39,528 nt of DNA from Hypsibius dujardini (Eukaryota > Tardigrada > Eutardigrada > Parachela > Hypsibiidae): the NCBI GenBank assembly GCA_001579985.1, contig LRSR01013072.1, forward strand, positions 1 to 39,528, in the 5' to 3' direction. A model generated the notes under the pieces. It made no database searches. It saw nothing but the letters and a program-made list of their open reading frames with translations, and was not told the DNA's origin. Shown here piece by piece: positions 1 through 11,490 of this stretch. Position numbers and translations under genes: made by a program. Each line of letters begins with the position of its first letter. Within the stretch, counting starts at the first letter, position 1.

Positions 1-40
1 CCGCCCCTTTTGCAGATGGACCCCGGACCCTCCAGTGCAC

Positions 41-3000
41 TCAATCTTGTCGTTGGTTGTACGTGATTCGAAGTTGCAAACAAATCTTACGCTGCAACTT
101 TAGCGATATTTCCAAACTGCTGAGCATAATTCCGAACGGCTTCTTAGCGGTTCCATTCTCCTGCGAAGCGCAGTTTTTGTCGTCAACGCTTGTCGGTGTT
201 ACCACTTCGGGAACAGTTGATGAAGCTGAAAGTAAATTCCAAACAGACTATGCAACAACATGCAACGAGACTCGTACAAAAATTGAAAAAAAAGCAACAT
301 CAAAAGACGTACGAATTCCTCCAGCGTCCTTGATAGCAGAAGAAAGTACACTGTCCACCAATTGCGCCAGTTGAGCGATTCGCAACAGTAGAGCATGACA
401 ACCCATAGTTAAATAAAAGGGAAGAGAGTGCGGGAAGGACGTCGAAGTGAGGTGGCTGACATCTTCCTGCAACAACTCATCAATTGAAGCCAGCGTAAAA
501 TATTATTAGTGTACACACACGTGACAAAAACCTTGCGCTGACCGAATTAAGCACTTTAACTCGCGGTTGTGCAGCACAGCTATGCGTCGAACGAGTGTAA
601 TGGCTTAACTCGGTTAGCGCAAGGTTTTTGCCACGTGTGTGGATTGCGATCGGCAAAAGTAGTCCTCATATTTTGCGTACGTCACAGGCACGTTTGAACA
701 CATTTGCCCCATAACGAAACTGCTCCGAGACAAGGCACGGAATAAAAACGCGCCTGTGACGTACGCAAAATATGAGGACTTCCACTGCACCTGTTGATTT
801 GTTCTCCACCCAATCGCTAAACTTTCTCCGGCATCTTTGCACGTATTGAAGAAAGCATCGCAGGAGATCTTCAGACTTTCCTCTCCTCCCCTGGTGATCA
901 AATCAGTGCGATGGGATGGCAGAACATCGCGCATTTGGTCGCTGAATGAGGCGCTGTCAAATGGGTTGTATCTGGCGTAGGTCATGGCCAGAGAGAAACT
1001 CTCTGCGTATAATTCCATCTGACTTTTTAATACCGACAACCACGACAGCTAAACAACACGATGGAACATTCAGAAAAAAATCGAGAGAGCAATCAAACTA
1101 GCATTCGTACCTCTTGGGTATGAAGCTGCGCTTCTCGACTGCCTTGCTGCTCATCGAAGACGGTATCCCACGACGGCACCACATTCCGATCAGAGAAAGT
1201 TCTGAAGCTAGTTGACGGATTTTGTCCGAGGAAACGATCCGTGTCCGATGTCCAACTCCGCGCTTCCCAGTCACTTCAATATACACACAACGTCTTTAAT
1301 TAGCAGAAAAAATAAAGGCATGCCCATAGACATGAGAAAGACATGTCCATAGACATGTGAAAGACATGTCCATAGACATGTGACAGACATGCCCATAGAC
1401 ATGTGACAGACATGTCCAGACATGAGAAAGACATGTCCATAGACATGTGACAGACATGCCCATAGACATGTGAAAGACATGTCCATAGACATGTGACAGA
1501 CATGTCCATAGACATGAGAAAGACATGTCCATCTGACAAGAACATACGTCACAATATTTCTTGCTGGCAAGGACCAAAGCCTGGCGTAGTTGGCGTAGAC
1601 CGTGGAAATGCAAAACTTTTGATCTCGCTTGAGCAACTCCAGTTCCACGATCCGGTAGTAATTATCACGATCTCGCGATACACACTGCAACTGGGCGTCG
1701 AACAGCTCGAAGAGGGCGCCATTGTAGAAACGGACCATGTTGTCCAGCAGCAACATCGACGTCTCGGGCATGCCCGAAACCAAGAGAGCTGACGTGACCA
1801 GAAAGCTACATTCAAGCGAAAGTATTTTTACTCAAGGCAAAAATAGGAGACATCCATGAGAAGCTATTTTCGTTGACTAACCTAAGATGGTTCACCTGAA
1901 GCGATTTGATGTCCATTTTCGTGAAATGATCATAAGCCGGAGCAACAGCGCCTAATGGAATATAAATTAGCACATACAAAACAGGGAGAAGTCGGGGAAA
2001 GGTAAACCGGATCGAATTTGGACCGGACCGAATCGGGATTTGGACCGGACCGGATCGAATTTGGGGCAAACGTACCGCATCGCAAGTACAAATGCGTCAG
2101 AAGAATACGGAGGGACGGATTACAGAAAGGCTTATCTTTGGTCATGGTGCTCTCCAGAAGAATTACCGCATTCAGCAAAGTTGTCCAGTTCTCTGTAAAA
2201 AATGGCGATTCGATGAATTCGTACCGAAGTCAGACCGCATGGTGAGATAACTCACGGTTTTTCTGAAACTCGTCGAAAAGAGTGAAGACTGCCAAGGCGG
2301 CATAGACATCCCCCAGCTTAACCATATCTGGTGATTGCAGCTTGCCCAGCCCTGATGAAAAGACAAAGAAAATACTCCACTAAATCGAAAAATCAGAGTG
2401 GATGCATATAAATGGAAACGACGTGAACTTTCTCACCATCTGCATCTGTAACATAGCGCCGCAGAGCAAGGAGCTCATTGACTTTAGACGGAAGATCGCC
2501 AGACGACGGAGCGTCGATTCCAGAGACATTGCGCAAGGCAAAACGCAAGATCGCCATGTTCTGATGGCGAATCACTTGTGATACCTGTCCAGAAAATGGA
2601 GCACTGTCGAAATGCAGGAAATACGAAGTGAACGGGGATCTCTCACAGTGCTGAACTGGCGCTGTTGATCGTTCGAGATTGTTAAAGTCGCCATAGCATC
2701 GGAAACACTGAGACGGTTGAGAAGCTGTAAGGATCATTGTGGTAAGTAATCGGGGCTCAGGCGGATAAACAAATGTAGAAAATGACATTACGAACTTCTT
2801 TTTTCCCAGATGCAGCCAGCAGCAGAAGGTAGCCCTCAACGTCACTGTAGAAACTAGGCCGGTCACCTGCAATCTCAAAATACTCTGTGATGCTTGCCAA
2901 AAGTCCGGTCTGTATCACGTCTACCACTGCAGCGTCTGAGGAAAGAAAAGGACATCATTAGATCATTCACTCTTAGAAAAGATCATTAATCGAGAACATG

Positions 3001-3514
3001 CTGCTTACTTTCATGGATCCTCAGGGATGATAGTCGTCGGAAAAACTGTAGACGTGCCATAACGGAAACGTTAACAGAGTGGGGAGGCAGGGAAGCATCC
3101 AGCATTTCCAAGACTGCTGTCACTTTACTCGAAGCCTTTTCGGCCGAACTGGAACAAAAACAACCATAAAACCACAACAAGTGCAGAATTTAGACAAGAA
3201 GACGTACGGCTCTTCCGAAACCGAGGCCAGGAAACGCTGAGCTAAAATATCCGCCAGAACGTCGACGAAGTCCCCCACTAAATTTCCATTCTTGATAATT
3301 TCCAGCAAATTACTTTCCGCTTCGTCTAACCGACCCGCTGCAGCGAGCAGCCGACAAACTTCCATGACAAGAGCGTCGTGACCATCACATGCCGTTTCCT
3401 CTGAAAACGAATTAGTTAATTACGATAATCCAGCACAAAAATCGTAATAAAACAAGACAGCCAAACCGAAAGACAAATAGGCAGACCTGCACACAGTCAG
3501 ACAGAGAGACAGTC

Positions 3515-3589
<75 letters not shown>

Positions 3590-5248
3590 TGGATAGATAC
3601 ATGATAGCCAAGCACGAACGAACGCATCCGGAAAAAAGAAATAATGACGGGCAAACCGTTTCTCCACCTCACGAACCAGTGTAAGAGCTTCCTCGCTTGA
3701 ACCCCTCCAATAACGGAAGGCATCCATCAATATCACCGGTTTCGATCAAAAGCCATAGCTTAAGAACAGCTTCATTTGATCTGCACCTGGCCGGAGGAAA
3801 ACGTTTATCCAACGTTCGGTAGGCTACTGTCAACAATATCCGTCGTTTCGCTGTGTCCATACTGTCCAGTCCCTGCAACGGACAAAATCGTGGACATAAG
3901 ATAGAACAAGGGAAAAAATTCGAATAGCATAGTAAAACTAATTAGAACACCCTTCCTTCGATCCAGGGGTGCATAGAGGTCTAAAATTACAGGTGGCCGA
4001 CTTGTGTTTTGCTTGTGTTACAACAAATGCCCAATTGGACCTATGGCGGGAGGCGAAGGGATTTTGCCAGGAGGCCGGGCTCCCGGCCAAACGGCTCAAT
4101 ACGGCCTTGCTTCGCTCAACAAGCAAGATTCGTTGATCGAATCATTCCTTACCTGCATCACCAGACCCATAACACCGAAGATAAAGTGCCGATCTGAATT
4201 CGGCACGTCAACTTTGGATAGTTCCATCACCGCTTTCTGCATCTCCTTCGCGTTGTGATGGCGAAAGTACGTCAGCCAAATCAAATCCAAAATATCTGCG
4301 TTGCCCTTGAACACGGGTACCAACTTCTGCAGAAAGTTATGAAGAGCAGCATCTGTAAAGCGAAAAGAAATAATTTGCAACCATTTCATTCAATCAGAAT
4401 CATTCAATCAAGTCACCGTGATCGCATTCACAACAGACGCTGTACTAGAAGGAAATTACAGTTCGAATCTGATCAGACTCAATCCATCAATCAAGCACGA
4501 GACACAGCGCATAAAGACGGGAGCGTCAATCCATGAATTAATCGATCAATCGTCAAAGAAACTTACAGTCCATAGCCTGGTGCTGATAAAAGTGTATGAC
4601 GCACAAGATTGTCATTTCGTCCAGCTCCGCCGTAACCGGAATACTCGCCACTAGATCGTAGCACACTCTTTGCACCTTGATGCTCTGCGGATCGTGGTGC
4701 CAGGAAGAGAGCGCTTTGCAAGCCGAAAACGGAGGACTGCTTCCGTGCTTCTTGATTAAACGCTCGGTCTCCTGGAGCGCCCTTTTCGGATCCCGTTCTA
4801 AGACTTCTGCGAAAAACGAATAAAGACCACCATTAGTCCCGGCCGCACTGTAATCTAACGTGCCGCAACAAATCGAATGTAATCCCCGCTCCACTAACCG
4901 AGAGCGTTTTTCAGTCGTCTTCCATTTGTGCCTGCTTTTGCCCAGGAGTCGGAAATATTCCCAAAAGAGTACGACTCCCGACGCGAACCCATTCCCGGCA
5001 CTGGATGGACTATTTTGTTGCTTTGCGTCATTTTTCAAGGAACAAAAACGTACGACCATAGGAACCCAGTCTAAGTAAATAGAATAGTTTCTAGAGCGAA
5101 CCAGATACCAGAGTGAATAATTGGTATCCACAATCACAGCTGGTGGATTTGCTTTGATTGATTTGTTTAGGATGCAGTGAACCGTCCATGAAGCGAGAGC
5201 AGTCCGTTAAGTGGCAGCACAGCAGCACTCACCGGTCGAGAAACCCAT
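41..5248 (-). CDS. NAA25: NAA25 (MDM20), auxiliary subunit of NatB N-terminal acetyltransferase
   Basis: The TPR-rich auxiliary subunit anchors catalytic NAA20 to the ribosome for acetylation of nascent Met-Asp/Glu/Asn/Gln N-termini; this role is known for the family. Exons in transcript order: 5248-5233, 4807-4567, 4352-4153, 3872-3616, 3400-3208, 3148-3009, 2935-2792, 2724-2437, 2351-2256, 2192-2076, 1951-1882, 1805-~1560, ~1279-1111, 1022-791, 466-313, 225-41. Most junctions keep phase with GT-AG sites. Collinear matches to animal NAA25 include ALQETERLIKKHG near the N-terminus, IFGVMGLVMQ, the block at 2724-2437, and HALLLRIAQLAQLVDSV near the C-terminus. The first exon encodes only MGFST and joins in phase at a GTGAGT donor. 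About 915 residues are predicted against about 970 in vertebrates. Weak points: both ends of the 1560-1279 intron, the acceptor at 1022, and a frame break near 3700. The 3' end is either the TGA at 43-41 or a further splice at a GTAAGA just before it, beyond the left edge. Confidence 0.93.
512..641. mobile_element. Family A foldback MITE, copy 1
   Basis: About 130 bp, nearly wholly self-complementary, with termini of the type CACACGTGACAAAAACCTTG and its inverse. It lies in the NAA25 intron 467-790. Four other copies occur in the window at 8233, 10509, 19824 and 25237. Confidence 0.85.
661..780. mobile_element. Family H short foldback (single copy)
   Basis: Arms 661-689 and 752-780 are perfect inverted repeats beginning AGTCCTCATATTTTGCGTAC, with a 62-bp loop. 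It abuts family A copy 1, so the 324-bp NAA25 intron 467-790 is mostly two palindromes. Its outer edge lies about 11 bp from the exon donor at 791. Confidence 0.7.
1319..1532. repeat. 23-bp minisatellite
   Basis: About 9.4 tandem copies of a 23-bp unit of the type CATGTCCATAGACATGTGA plus AAGA. One copy is shortened to 21 bp; variants differ at CATGYCC and GTGAMAGA. It sits in a NAA25 intron and makes open frames in several minus frames that are not genes. Confidence 0.95.
2009..2062. repeat. Short tandem repeat of GGACCGGACCG type
   Basis: Two to three degenerate copies of an approximately 20-bp unit containing ATTTGGACCGGACCG, within the NAA25 intron 1952-2075. No other function seen. Confidence 0.6.
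3482..3590. repeat. (CAGA)n microsatellite
   Basis: More than 20 near-perfect CAGA units on the plus strand, (TCTG)n on the sense strand of NAA25, in the intron 3401-3615. Translations rich in CLSV are artefacts of this array. Confidence 0.95.
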
Positions 5249-5387
5249 GACGGATTTACTGATGCGTCGTCGCCTAGTTTCTTGGTTTCTTATGCCCTGC
5301 TCTCCACCGTTAATAATAATACTACGTGATTAAGACACTCACAGCCACTAGTGAAAGCGATTAGCACTGCTCAGTACTCTTGGCCCT
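5249..5387. promoter_or_regulatory. NAA25 upstream region
   Basis: Region immediately 5' of the inferred NAA25 start codon, bounded by a foldback element. I see no TATA box or other motif that I would call. Confidence 0.3.
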
Positions 5388-5755
5388 CACACTACGGGCC
5401 ATGTTCGCTACACTTTACGCTTAGCTTACTTGTATGAGTATCAGGCAAAGTGTGTATTTGTATTTCGGCGCATCCTCCAATTGGTCGATAAATCGACTCA
5501 CTCATGGATATCTCTTTCATGGCAGTTGCTTGATTGTTTGATTTTCAGAAGTGCTATATCATACTAGAATGTTGTACAGCAAATCAAACAATCAAGCACC
5601 CGCCATGAAAGAGAAACCCATGAGTGAGTCGATTTATCGACCAATTGGAGGGTGAGCCGAAATACAGACTTTGCCTCATACTCATACTAGTAAGCTAAGC
5701 GTAAAGTGTAACGAACATGACCCATAGTGTGTGATACACACTTTGCCTCATACTG
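5388..5755. mobile_element. Family B foldback element, composite copy
   Basis: Outer arms about 5388-5450 and 5690-5733 pair around the motif CTACACTTTACGCTTAGC. An inner pair reads CAATTGGTCGATAAATCG / CGATTTATCGACCAATTG, and a third pair flanks GATTGTTTGATT. An extra terminus (ACACTTTGCCTCATAC) at about 5736-5754 suggests one copy inserted in, or duplicated the end of, another. The core matches 17263-17497. Confidence 0.8.
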
Positions 5756-6181
5756 TACGCTCGCTCGTGCAATGCATGTGCCCAAGAAAGGGCTAGACAA
5801 AACAGACCAGGTTTTATTAAATAGTTGTCATTGCAGTGAATTTATCCCATTGTTCTGGAGGGACTTTTATCAAAAATAAGAATTTTCCAACACTTTTGGA
5901 GCGAAGGCAAATAATAACCCTCGACAATTTCAACTGGCCTTTGTTCTGTTTTGGATCTCACGTCTGGATTGTCTGATTGATTGCCTGATTGATTGAGTGC
6001 GAAGTGAAGCCAGTTGCACTGTGCAATGCACCGATAACCACGCTCCACAGGCAGCACACGGCGCACCACACCGTGCACACACAACAACAACAACAATAAC
6101 TGCACATCATTTTCGTGGTTCCTCGTTCAAAAATCCTCCACCTACTGCTGAATTCCGTCCGAAATCCTCGTCGACCGTAAC
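5756..6181. other. Intergenic region, divergent NAA25 / plus-strand gene
   Basis: No gene seen. It holds short GATTGATTGCCTGATTGATTG repeats near 5971-5996 and an (ACA)n run near 6080-6097. An in-frame TGA at about 6150 precedes the ATG at 6182. Confidence 0.4.
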
Positions 6182-6613
6182 ATGGAAGCAATTTTTACCG
6201 AAACTCTTAACACAGCTCAGCCGGATCAGATAATGCTTCTCCCGGCACTCTCTAATCGACGGCTTGAACCTGGGCTAGTTCGCAAATCAGCTGTTGGAGA
6301 AAACTGTTTCGGATGGGCGCTCTTCAAGCTCAAGAAGTGCGAAAATCCGGAAGAGCAACGGTTGCTTCTTGTGAAATTCGCCAAGACCAAGCATTCGGAG
6401 GCTTTGTTCAGTGAGGCGTCCATCTGTCCAGCCTTGTGCAGCCTTGTGCAGGGCGGTGAAGGAAATTCGAACGGAGCTGAAGCAGTGACCTCAACGAGGA
6501 GATCTTCTGCGTTATTTGCGATTAACGTACACGTAAGTACTCGCATTCGTCCATGGTAGTGCTTGTTCATTGTATTCTTTGTTCGTATTCAACAGGTTGA
6601 CAATGCCGAATGA
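6182..6613 (+). CDS. Unidentified small spliced gene or 5' exon of a larger gene
   Basis: ATG at 6182 in a good context (AACATGG), first Met after an in-frame stop. Exon 6182-6532 codes for 117 residues with ordinary amino-acid composition, including a hydrophobic/helical stretch around SEASICPALCSLVQGG (residues ~79-94). It ends at a strong GTAAGT donor in phase 0. Two acceptors fit: 6596, giving five more residues and a stop at 6613, or 6623 (TTGTTCAG), in phase and adding 32 residues to a stop at 6721. A third frame in the same DNA (6599-6767) is also open and lysine-rich, so the downstream structure is unsettled. It could instead be the first exon of the chain at 7007-10234. I recognise no family. 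Confidence 0.5.
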
Positions 6614-7006
6614 TTTGTTCAGAACCAATGCGAAGCGATGTCTGACCGTCCTGTTGGATGCGAAGATTTTGAAGAAGGACAAAGCGAAGGGCTTTTTCAT
6701 TCCGAAAATTACAGGCAATGAGAAAAATAAGCGAGCTTTTATTTTTAAACGAAACTTTTTATTTTAATGCCTGAAATGGTTTGATTACCAATATACTCGT
6801 CACATACTTGTAGTTCTTTGCGAACCCAGAAGACAGGGATGAGAACCAAAGAGCAGTCAGAGAGTTCGGACAATCAGTCAATCAATCGATAGAGCGAATG
6901 GGATTTTTCTGGCGGTAAATATTCGAGGACTTTTTATTTCGATCTCAGAAAGCGCAGTTTGATTTGCATGATGAGCTCTGACAATTAAATGAACTATTTA
7001 TTCCAG

Positions 7007-10000
7007 GTCGGAATTTCGGTGAACCTTGTAGCGGCGGAAACGAGCCATTCAACAATTTCATCGACAGCGCCGGAAGTCAAAGGGGAGTTTTGGAATATGA
7101 ACCACTGTGTTTGAAAGAGCCTTTGAATAAAAGGAGCAGCAGAGTGGAGCGGAAGAAGGAAGGGCGTGGTGTAATGTTTGTCGACAAGAGGAACAACTTG
7201 CAGTCGTTTGTTATGCAGTAAATGTCGCTGAACACTAGACGGCATGTCTTTCGTTTTAAATGTGGCTACCCGTTTTATCTGGTTTGAAAAGGTGCATCCA
7301 TATAATTTCGTATATTTTCATGGATTTAGTGACGTTCATCTTACAGCCTGAACTCACTGATGCCGTCGTGTTTCATTTTTCTCGACAGCGCCCAGGACGA
7401 CTTGAAAAATCCTATCTGCGTTACAAGTAAATTTCCTCTATTGGAGGATGTGCTGCATGGCGGAAAAGAGCGGACTCTCCAGTATAATATTGGCCGCTCT
7501 CAGTCACGAAAGTCTAAACGGGAATGATACCATTACGGTACTCGACGGAAGAAGCGGTTCATCCCATCGAATGTTGCTTGGCTTTTTTCATCTTGTAGTC
7601 TTCTGTTGGCCAAGATCCGATTCATCGTGTGCGAATGGAGTGTCCACTTTCCCCGTCCAATCCGAGAACGGAAGCTCTTTCTTGCTGGGCGTCACTCCCG
7701 CGTCCCTACTGATGGAGATTCGCGATCATTGTGGTGTCGCCGCCTGGCGCGTATAGTCAGTAACTCTTTTATGACCTTAAATTTTTACAGTCGTCATTGT
7801 TTTGGGTCCTCCCCTAACTTCACGTTTTATTCGGTTTAATTAGACATTTAATTCGACTCGATGTGTCACTTATTTTAAGCCGTCCTTGCAAACTAACATT
7901 TTTGCTCACGCGATTTTAATATTTTGTTGTCACTGTCGCTGGATATCATTAGAGTAATTTTCTGGCAGTACTGAGATACCTTTTATTATCATAATTTTGG
8001 CCAAAGGAGGTTGCCCATGGAATTCCAGCGGAGATGTCGACGGAGCGCGCCGTGCATGCCCATGCCACGATATATATGATGGGATTTATATCGTGCCCGT
8101 GCTGTGCGAGTGTGATCACACACTACTCTGCTTTATCTGGCCAATCACTAGCGGGCGGGTGTTTGCACAAGTAGGAAAACGCAGACCAGTTTGGCCGGTT
8201 TGCTTTACTGCTGAGGCTCTGTGGCCAGCCACATATGGCAAAAACTTTGCGCTAACCGAGTTAAGCCATTACACTCGTTGCATGACTGTTGAAGATAGCT
8301 CTCGAGTTAAAGTGCTTAACTCGGTTAGCGCAAGGGCTTTTGCCACGTGTGTACCATATGATGCCCATATCATCTTCTCTCGCCGCCTGACTCGGACCAC
8401 GCGCGATACAGTACTTGCTTCAGCATTGAACCAACTAACTTCAGTCGAACGTTTGAAAACGATTTCAAGAAACTAAGTAGATCTGCCGTTGTTCTCAGTT
8501 GCTCTGGAATTTACAGTGTTCCACCGATATCCCAACTTCATGAGCGGAATTTGAAATCGGACATAACTTGCCTGTGCGAAAACAGGCCTGACTGGGCTGA
8601 CACATGCGTACCGTGTGTGATCTGCCGCATTTTGGATCTTGGAACAATATTTGCTAAAGGATATTTGCGGAAAATCGCGTCTCTGTAAGTACCTAGCCTG
8701 ACTGCGTAACAGAGAAGATACCCGCAAATTTCCTTTGACACTGCAATTTTTGTACGTGATAAATCGTTCGAACGTTTTCCTTTTGTTAAAAAAATTGTTT
8801 ATTTCGATTATTTCGCGCCGATTATTTTAATTCACATAATTTCTGTTCTGTCATGGACATTTGCCAGGAGAAAGTCTTAAGGTTTTTTCTCGCGTTTTCA
8901 TTTCCGTCGGGTGGCTCGTGTCCACGCTTGGGCGCGCGTCCACCGGCACATTCACCATGGAGAGGCACTAAAAGTTGAAAACGCGGTAGCGCTGCATGAC
9001 TCTAAACTCTTTTCATGGGTCACAAATCACAACAACACAAGTGCATGACTCGCAGACGGCGGGGCAGTTTATCTGTCTGCATAGCAGCAGTCTTCCACGT
9101 CTGCCTCCACGCCTGCCTCCACGCCTGCCTGCCTGCCTCCATGCCTGCCTGCCTTCCTGCCTGCCTGCCTGCCTGCCTGCCTTCTCCTCAGCTGTCAGCC
9201 GTGACCGCTGTCCACTTCATCATAATCTGTCTGATCGAGATCTGAGGACGCCTCCACACACATGAAACATCTTTCAAGCATTCCTTCTTTCCTCGGCCAA
9301 GTGAAATTTACAGTTCTGCTTGCCAGATTGCCGTCAAGTCAAGGCGTGGCAGAGTTTCAATACTGTTTCACCGTGTTGGGGCAAGTGAGGCGAAAACATA
9401 AAATCTAATCGTTTTGAAGGTCGGAAAGGGTGTTTGGCAATGGAGTGCCGTAATCCCCGATATCAAGGGACACTTTTTTGCCCTACCAGTTAATTTGATC
9501 CACCCCGGATCGTATCTATTCATCACCGTTTGCTATCGTTTCCCTACAATCAGTCAATCAATCAATCAATCAGTCAATCAATCAATCAACGGATTGAATG
9601 TGTGCGTCAAGAAATTCCGCTTAATCAATCAATTAATAGCTGCCGAGTTGGTAGTTGGTGGCTTAATTTCAACCAATCACGGCACAGTGAATCCGATTGA
9701 ACAGTCAACCGATGATTGGAGTGGGTGGGGCTTAACTGTCCCTGGAGATTGGGGGAATACGGTAAACGTGGAACCGGCATCGCCTCTTGATTTAGTCTCG
9801 TGTGTGCCCGCTGTGAAGCAAAGTGCTTCTTAATTCATCTTCCTCAAAAGCATCCTTTCCACGAATACGAATTTCTCTCAGCGGGCTCCGTTTCCGATAG
9901 TGCATTAAAACCGCGGGATAGATTATGTATCCTACTACTGGACAGTTTGTCAGGCTAATTTGAGTGACCCATTTTCCTTTCCAGTGTCTTTCTTGTGTGT

Positions 10001-10234
10001 GTTTTTTCCTTGGGCTCAAAGGATTGTCTGTTGGAATTCATTCGAGCAGATGTCGTTGTCCTCTTTTTGGTTGCGCCGTGCAGAGTGGGTGAGCCCGCGC
10101 ACGCCGGCACAGTCACGTTTTCCTCATTGACGTCTTCAAAAATGGCAGGCCCCATTGACCCGTTCAACAACTTTGCCACAACAGTTGATATTCCACTTGA
10201 ACAGGACAATCGAACCGATGAAATAACACCCTAA
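7007..10234 (+). CDS. Candidate orphan gene: four phase-compatible exons, one cysteine-rich
   Basis: Inferred exons: 7007-7217 (TATTCCAG acceptor; GCA/GTAAAT donor), 7347-7481 (CTTACAG; CCA/GTATAA), 8517-8684 (ATTTACAG; CT/GTAAGT) and 9985-10234 (CTTTCCAG, then stop TAA). Each internal junction is phase 2 and the joined frame is open. The third exon carries a cysteine cluster, TCLCENRPDWADTCVPCVIC, spaced like a metal-binding site but not matching a RING or PHD pattern I know. The last exon has two hydrophobic stretches (VFLVCVF and DVVVLFLVA) and a polar tail. The 5' exon is unknown; exon 7007 needs a phase-1 donor upstream. Family A copy 2 lies in the third intron. No family is recognised; a chance chain cannot be excluded. 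Confidence 0.35.
7482..8232. other. Intron or intergenic stretch with an extra open frame
   Basis: A 102-codon plus frame (7448-7756) overlaps the candidate exon 7347-7481 in another frame and ends in a plausible C-terminus (SLLMEIRDHCGVAAWRV). It may be an alternative exon. The rest, 7760-8232, is AT-rich, with a small palindrome near 8063-8098 (CACGATATA / TATATCGTG). Confidence 0.3.
8233..8353. mobile_element. Family A foldback MITE, copy 2
   Basis: Same family as 512-641, in inverse orientation. Termini are TATGGCAAAAACTTTGCGC and its inverse ending CCACGTGTGTA. Confidence 0.85.
8745..9447. repeat. Non-coding stretch with (CCTG)n microsatellite
   Basis: No exon recognised. A degenerate CCTG/CCTCCACG array occupies about 9097-9182; the cysteine/proline/leucine-rich open frames across it are artefacts. 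Confidence 0.6.
9448..9762. mobile_element. Family F MITE, copy 1, with internal (CAAT)n
   Basis: Imperfect terminal inverted repeats CCGTAATCCCC...GGGGGAATACGG. Interior shares the segment CAAGAAATTCCGCTTA and ATCCGATTGAACAGTCAACC with copies at 20816 and 34798. A CAAT microsatellite fills 9550-9592. Confidence 0.85.
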
Positions 10235-10508
10235 CAATTGTCGCTTGAACAACCTTGGCCTGGCTGTTTTTTTAGTGTAATCCTTCGTGTTAGCTGACGG
10301 TAGTGTGGTCTTTTCATGCGCGACCTCGGCGTCTAACATTAGCTTGACTTGCTTTACTTTCCACAAGGAAATTGACAAGTCATTAACACACACACACACA
10401 TACTCAGTATTACAGGGAAAATCATCCCGGCTCGCTACCGAAATAAATAAACAAATTTAAAAACATTGTATAATTCTATTTTTAAGTTTGTAATTCTATT
10501 ATTACATG
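10235..10508. other. Short non-coding stretch
   Basis: (CA)8-type run near 10387-10401 and an A+T-rich segment with AATAAATAAA near 10442, which could serve as a polyadenylation signal for the upstream candidate gene. Nothing else seen. Confidence 0.3.
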
Positions 10509-10632
10509 TACACACGTGACAAAAACCTTGCGCTGACTGAGTTAAGCACTCTACCTCGACGGCTGCGTATAACAGCATGCAGTGAGTGTAATGGCTTAAC
10601 TCGGTTAGCGCAAGGTTTTTGCCACGTGTGTG
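10509..10632. mobile_element. Family A foldback MITE, copy 3
   Basis: Nearly identical in its arms to copy 1 and in the same orientation (ACACGTGACAAAAACCTTGC ... GGTTTTTGCCACGTGTG). Confidence 0.88.
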
Positions 10633-11490
10633 GATTAAGGTCCAACCTCGCTTTGATTTATATTGGTACAGTGCGAGAACGAGGTAATGGCAAAGGCAAA
10701 GAACGAGGTCGTAACTTAACCAGGCCGGCAGGCCAGCAGGTGGCGCGTAAGTCGGTTGTAAGGAAACGACGGCGCATAAGGAACCGAAGTGGCGCCTCTA
10801 CCGGACTGCTTGCACACTTCTCCATTGAGATTCTTCCGTTCCTTTTTGTGGACCCAAATTCGAACTGTGAGGCTCAGGAACGAACTAAAATGGGGCAGAG
10901 AATTTTTCTGAATGTTTTCAAGCCATCTGCTATGACGTGGCAGCACTGCAGCGCCGGGAAATCGATGTTGAAAAAAATCCTGCCTGGTTAAGTTACGATT
11001 TCTTAAACGGCCTGGTTAATAGCCTTTACCTCGTACTGACCACACGTTGTTCACCCACGGTGCATGTGTGTCCATCTGTTTGACTGAATCGTCTGTGAAC
11101 TTGACTACTCTTACTGTAAAATTTCTGCTACAGCATTCGCGGTTGATGGGTGGGAACCGACTCGGTCAACGGACCGTAAATTGATTGTACTACTACGAAT
11201 AACAGTGCGGTGTTGCCTACTAATTGGCTTTTTTGTAACGACGTAATTTCCATACCCACCCAGAATAATAAATCGTGCTGTGACTGTGATAGCACACGGC
11301 GAGCTGTACTAACTCTTAGCTAGAGAACAAAACGAAAGAACCGTATATCTTCGTTGGATGTGATAAATTGACAGACTGTGGCGAAATTAATTTATTCGTC
11401 GAGTGACATTTTCGGTGCGCAGCCTGTACATCTTGGACACATTTTTTCTCTCTATTCTGTCGGTTCTACATTTTATCTTTTCTTGCAGGG
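10633..11490. other. Intergenic stretch upstream of KANK
   Basis: An open plus frame at 10506-10991 starts inside the MITE, so I do not call it a gene. No other gene seen. Likely holds the KANK promoter. Confidence 0.35.

Noticed and set aside
3482-3590. CRISPR-like array
   Set aside because: This is a simple tetramer microsatellite without spacers; the DNA is animal nuclear.
4418-4480. tRNA-like B-box GTTCGAATC
   Set aside because: No acceptor stem, A-box or cloverleaf can be drawn around it; it lies in a NAA25 intron.
6994-7245. 83-codon minus-strand frame
   Set aside because: It overlaps the plus-strand candidate exon 7007-7217, which has splice sites at both ends; only one is likely real and the minus frame lacks supporting signals.
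7997-8476. 159-codon plus-strand frame
   Set aside because: It runs straight through family A copy 2 and contains peptides shared with the other copies, so it is not a gene.
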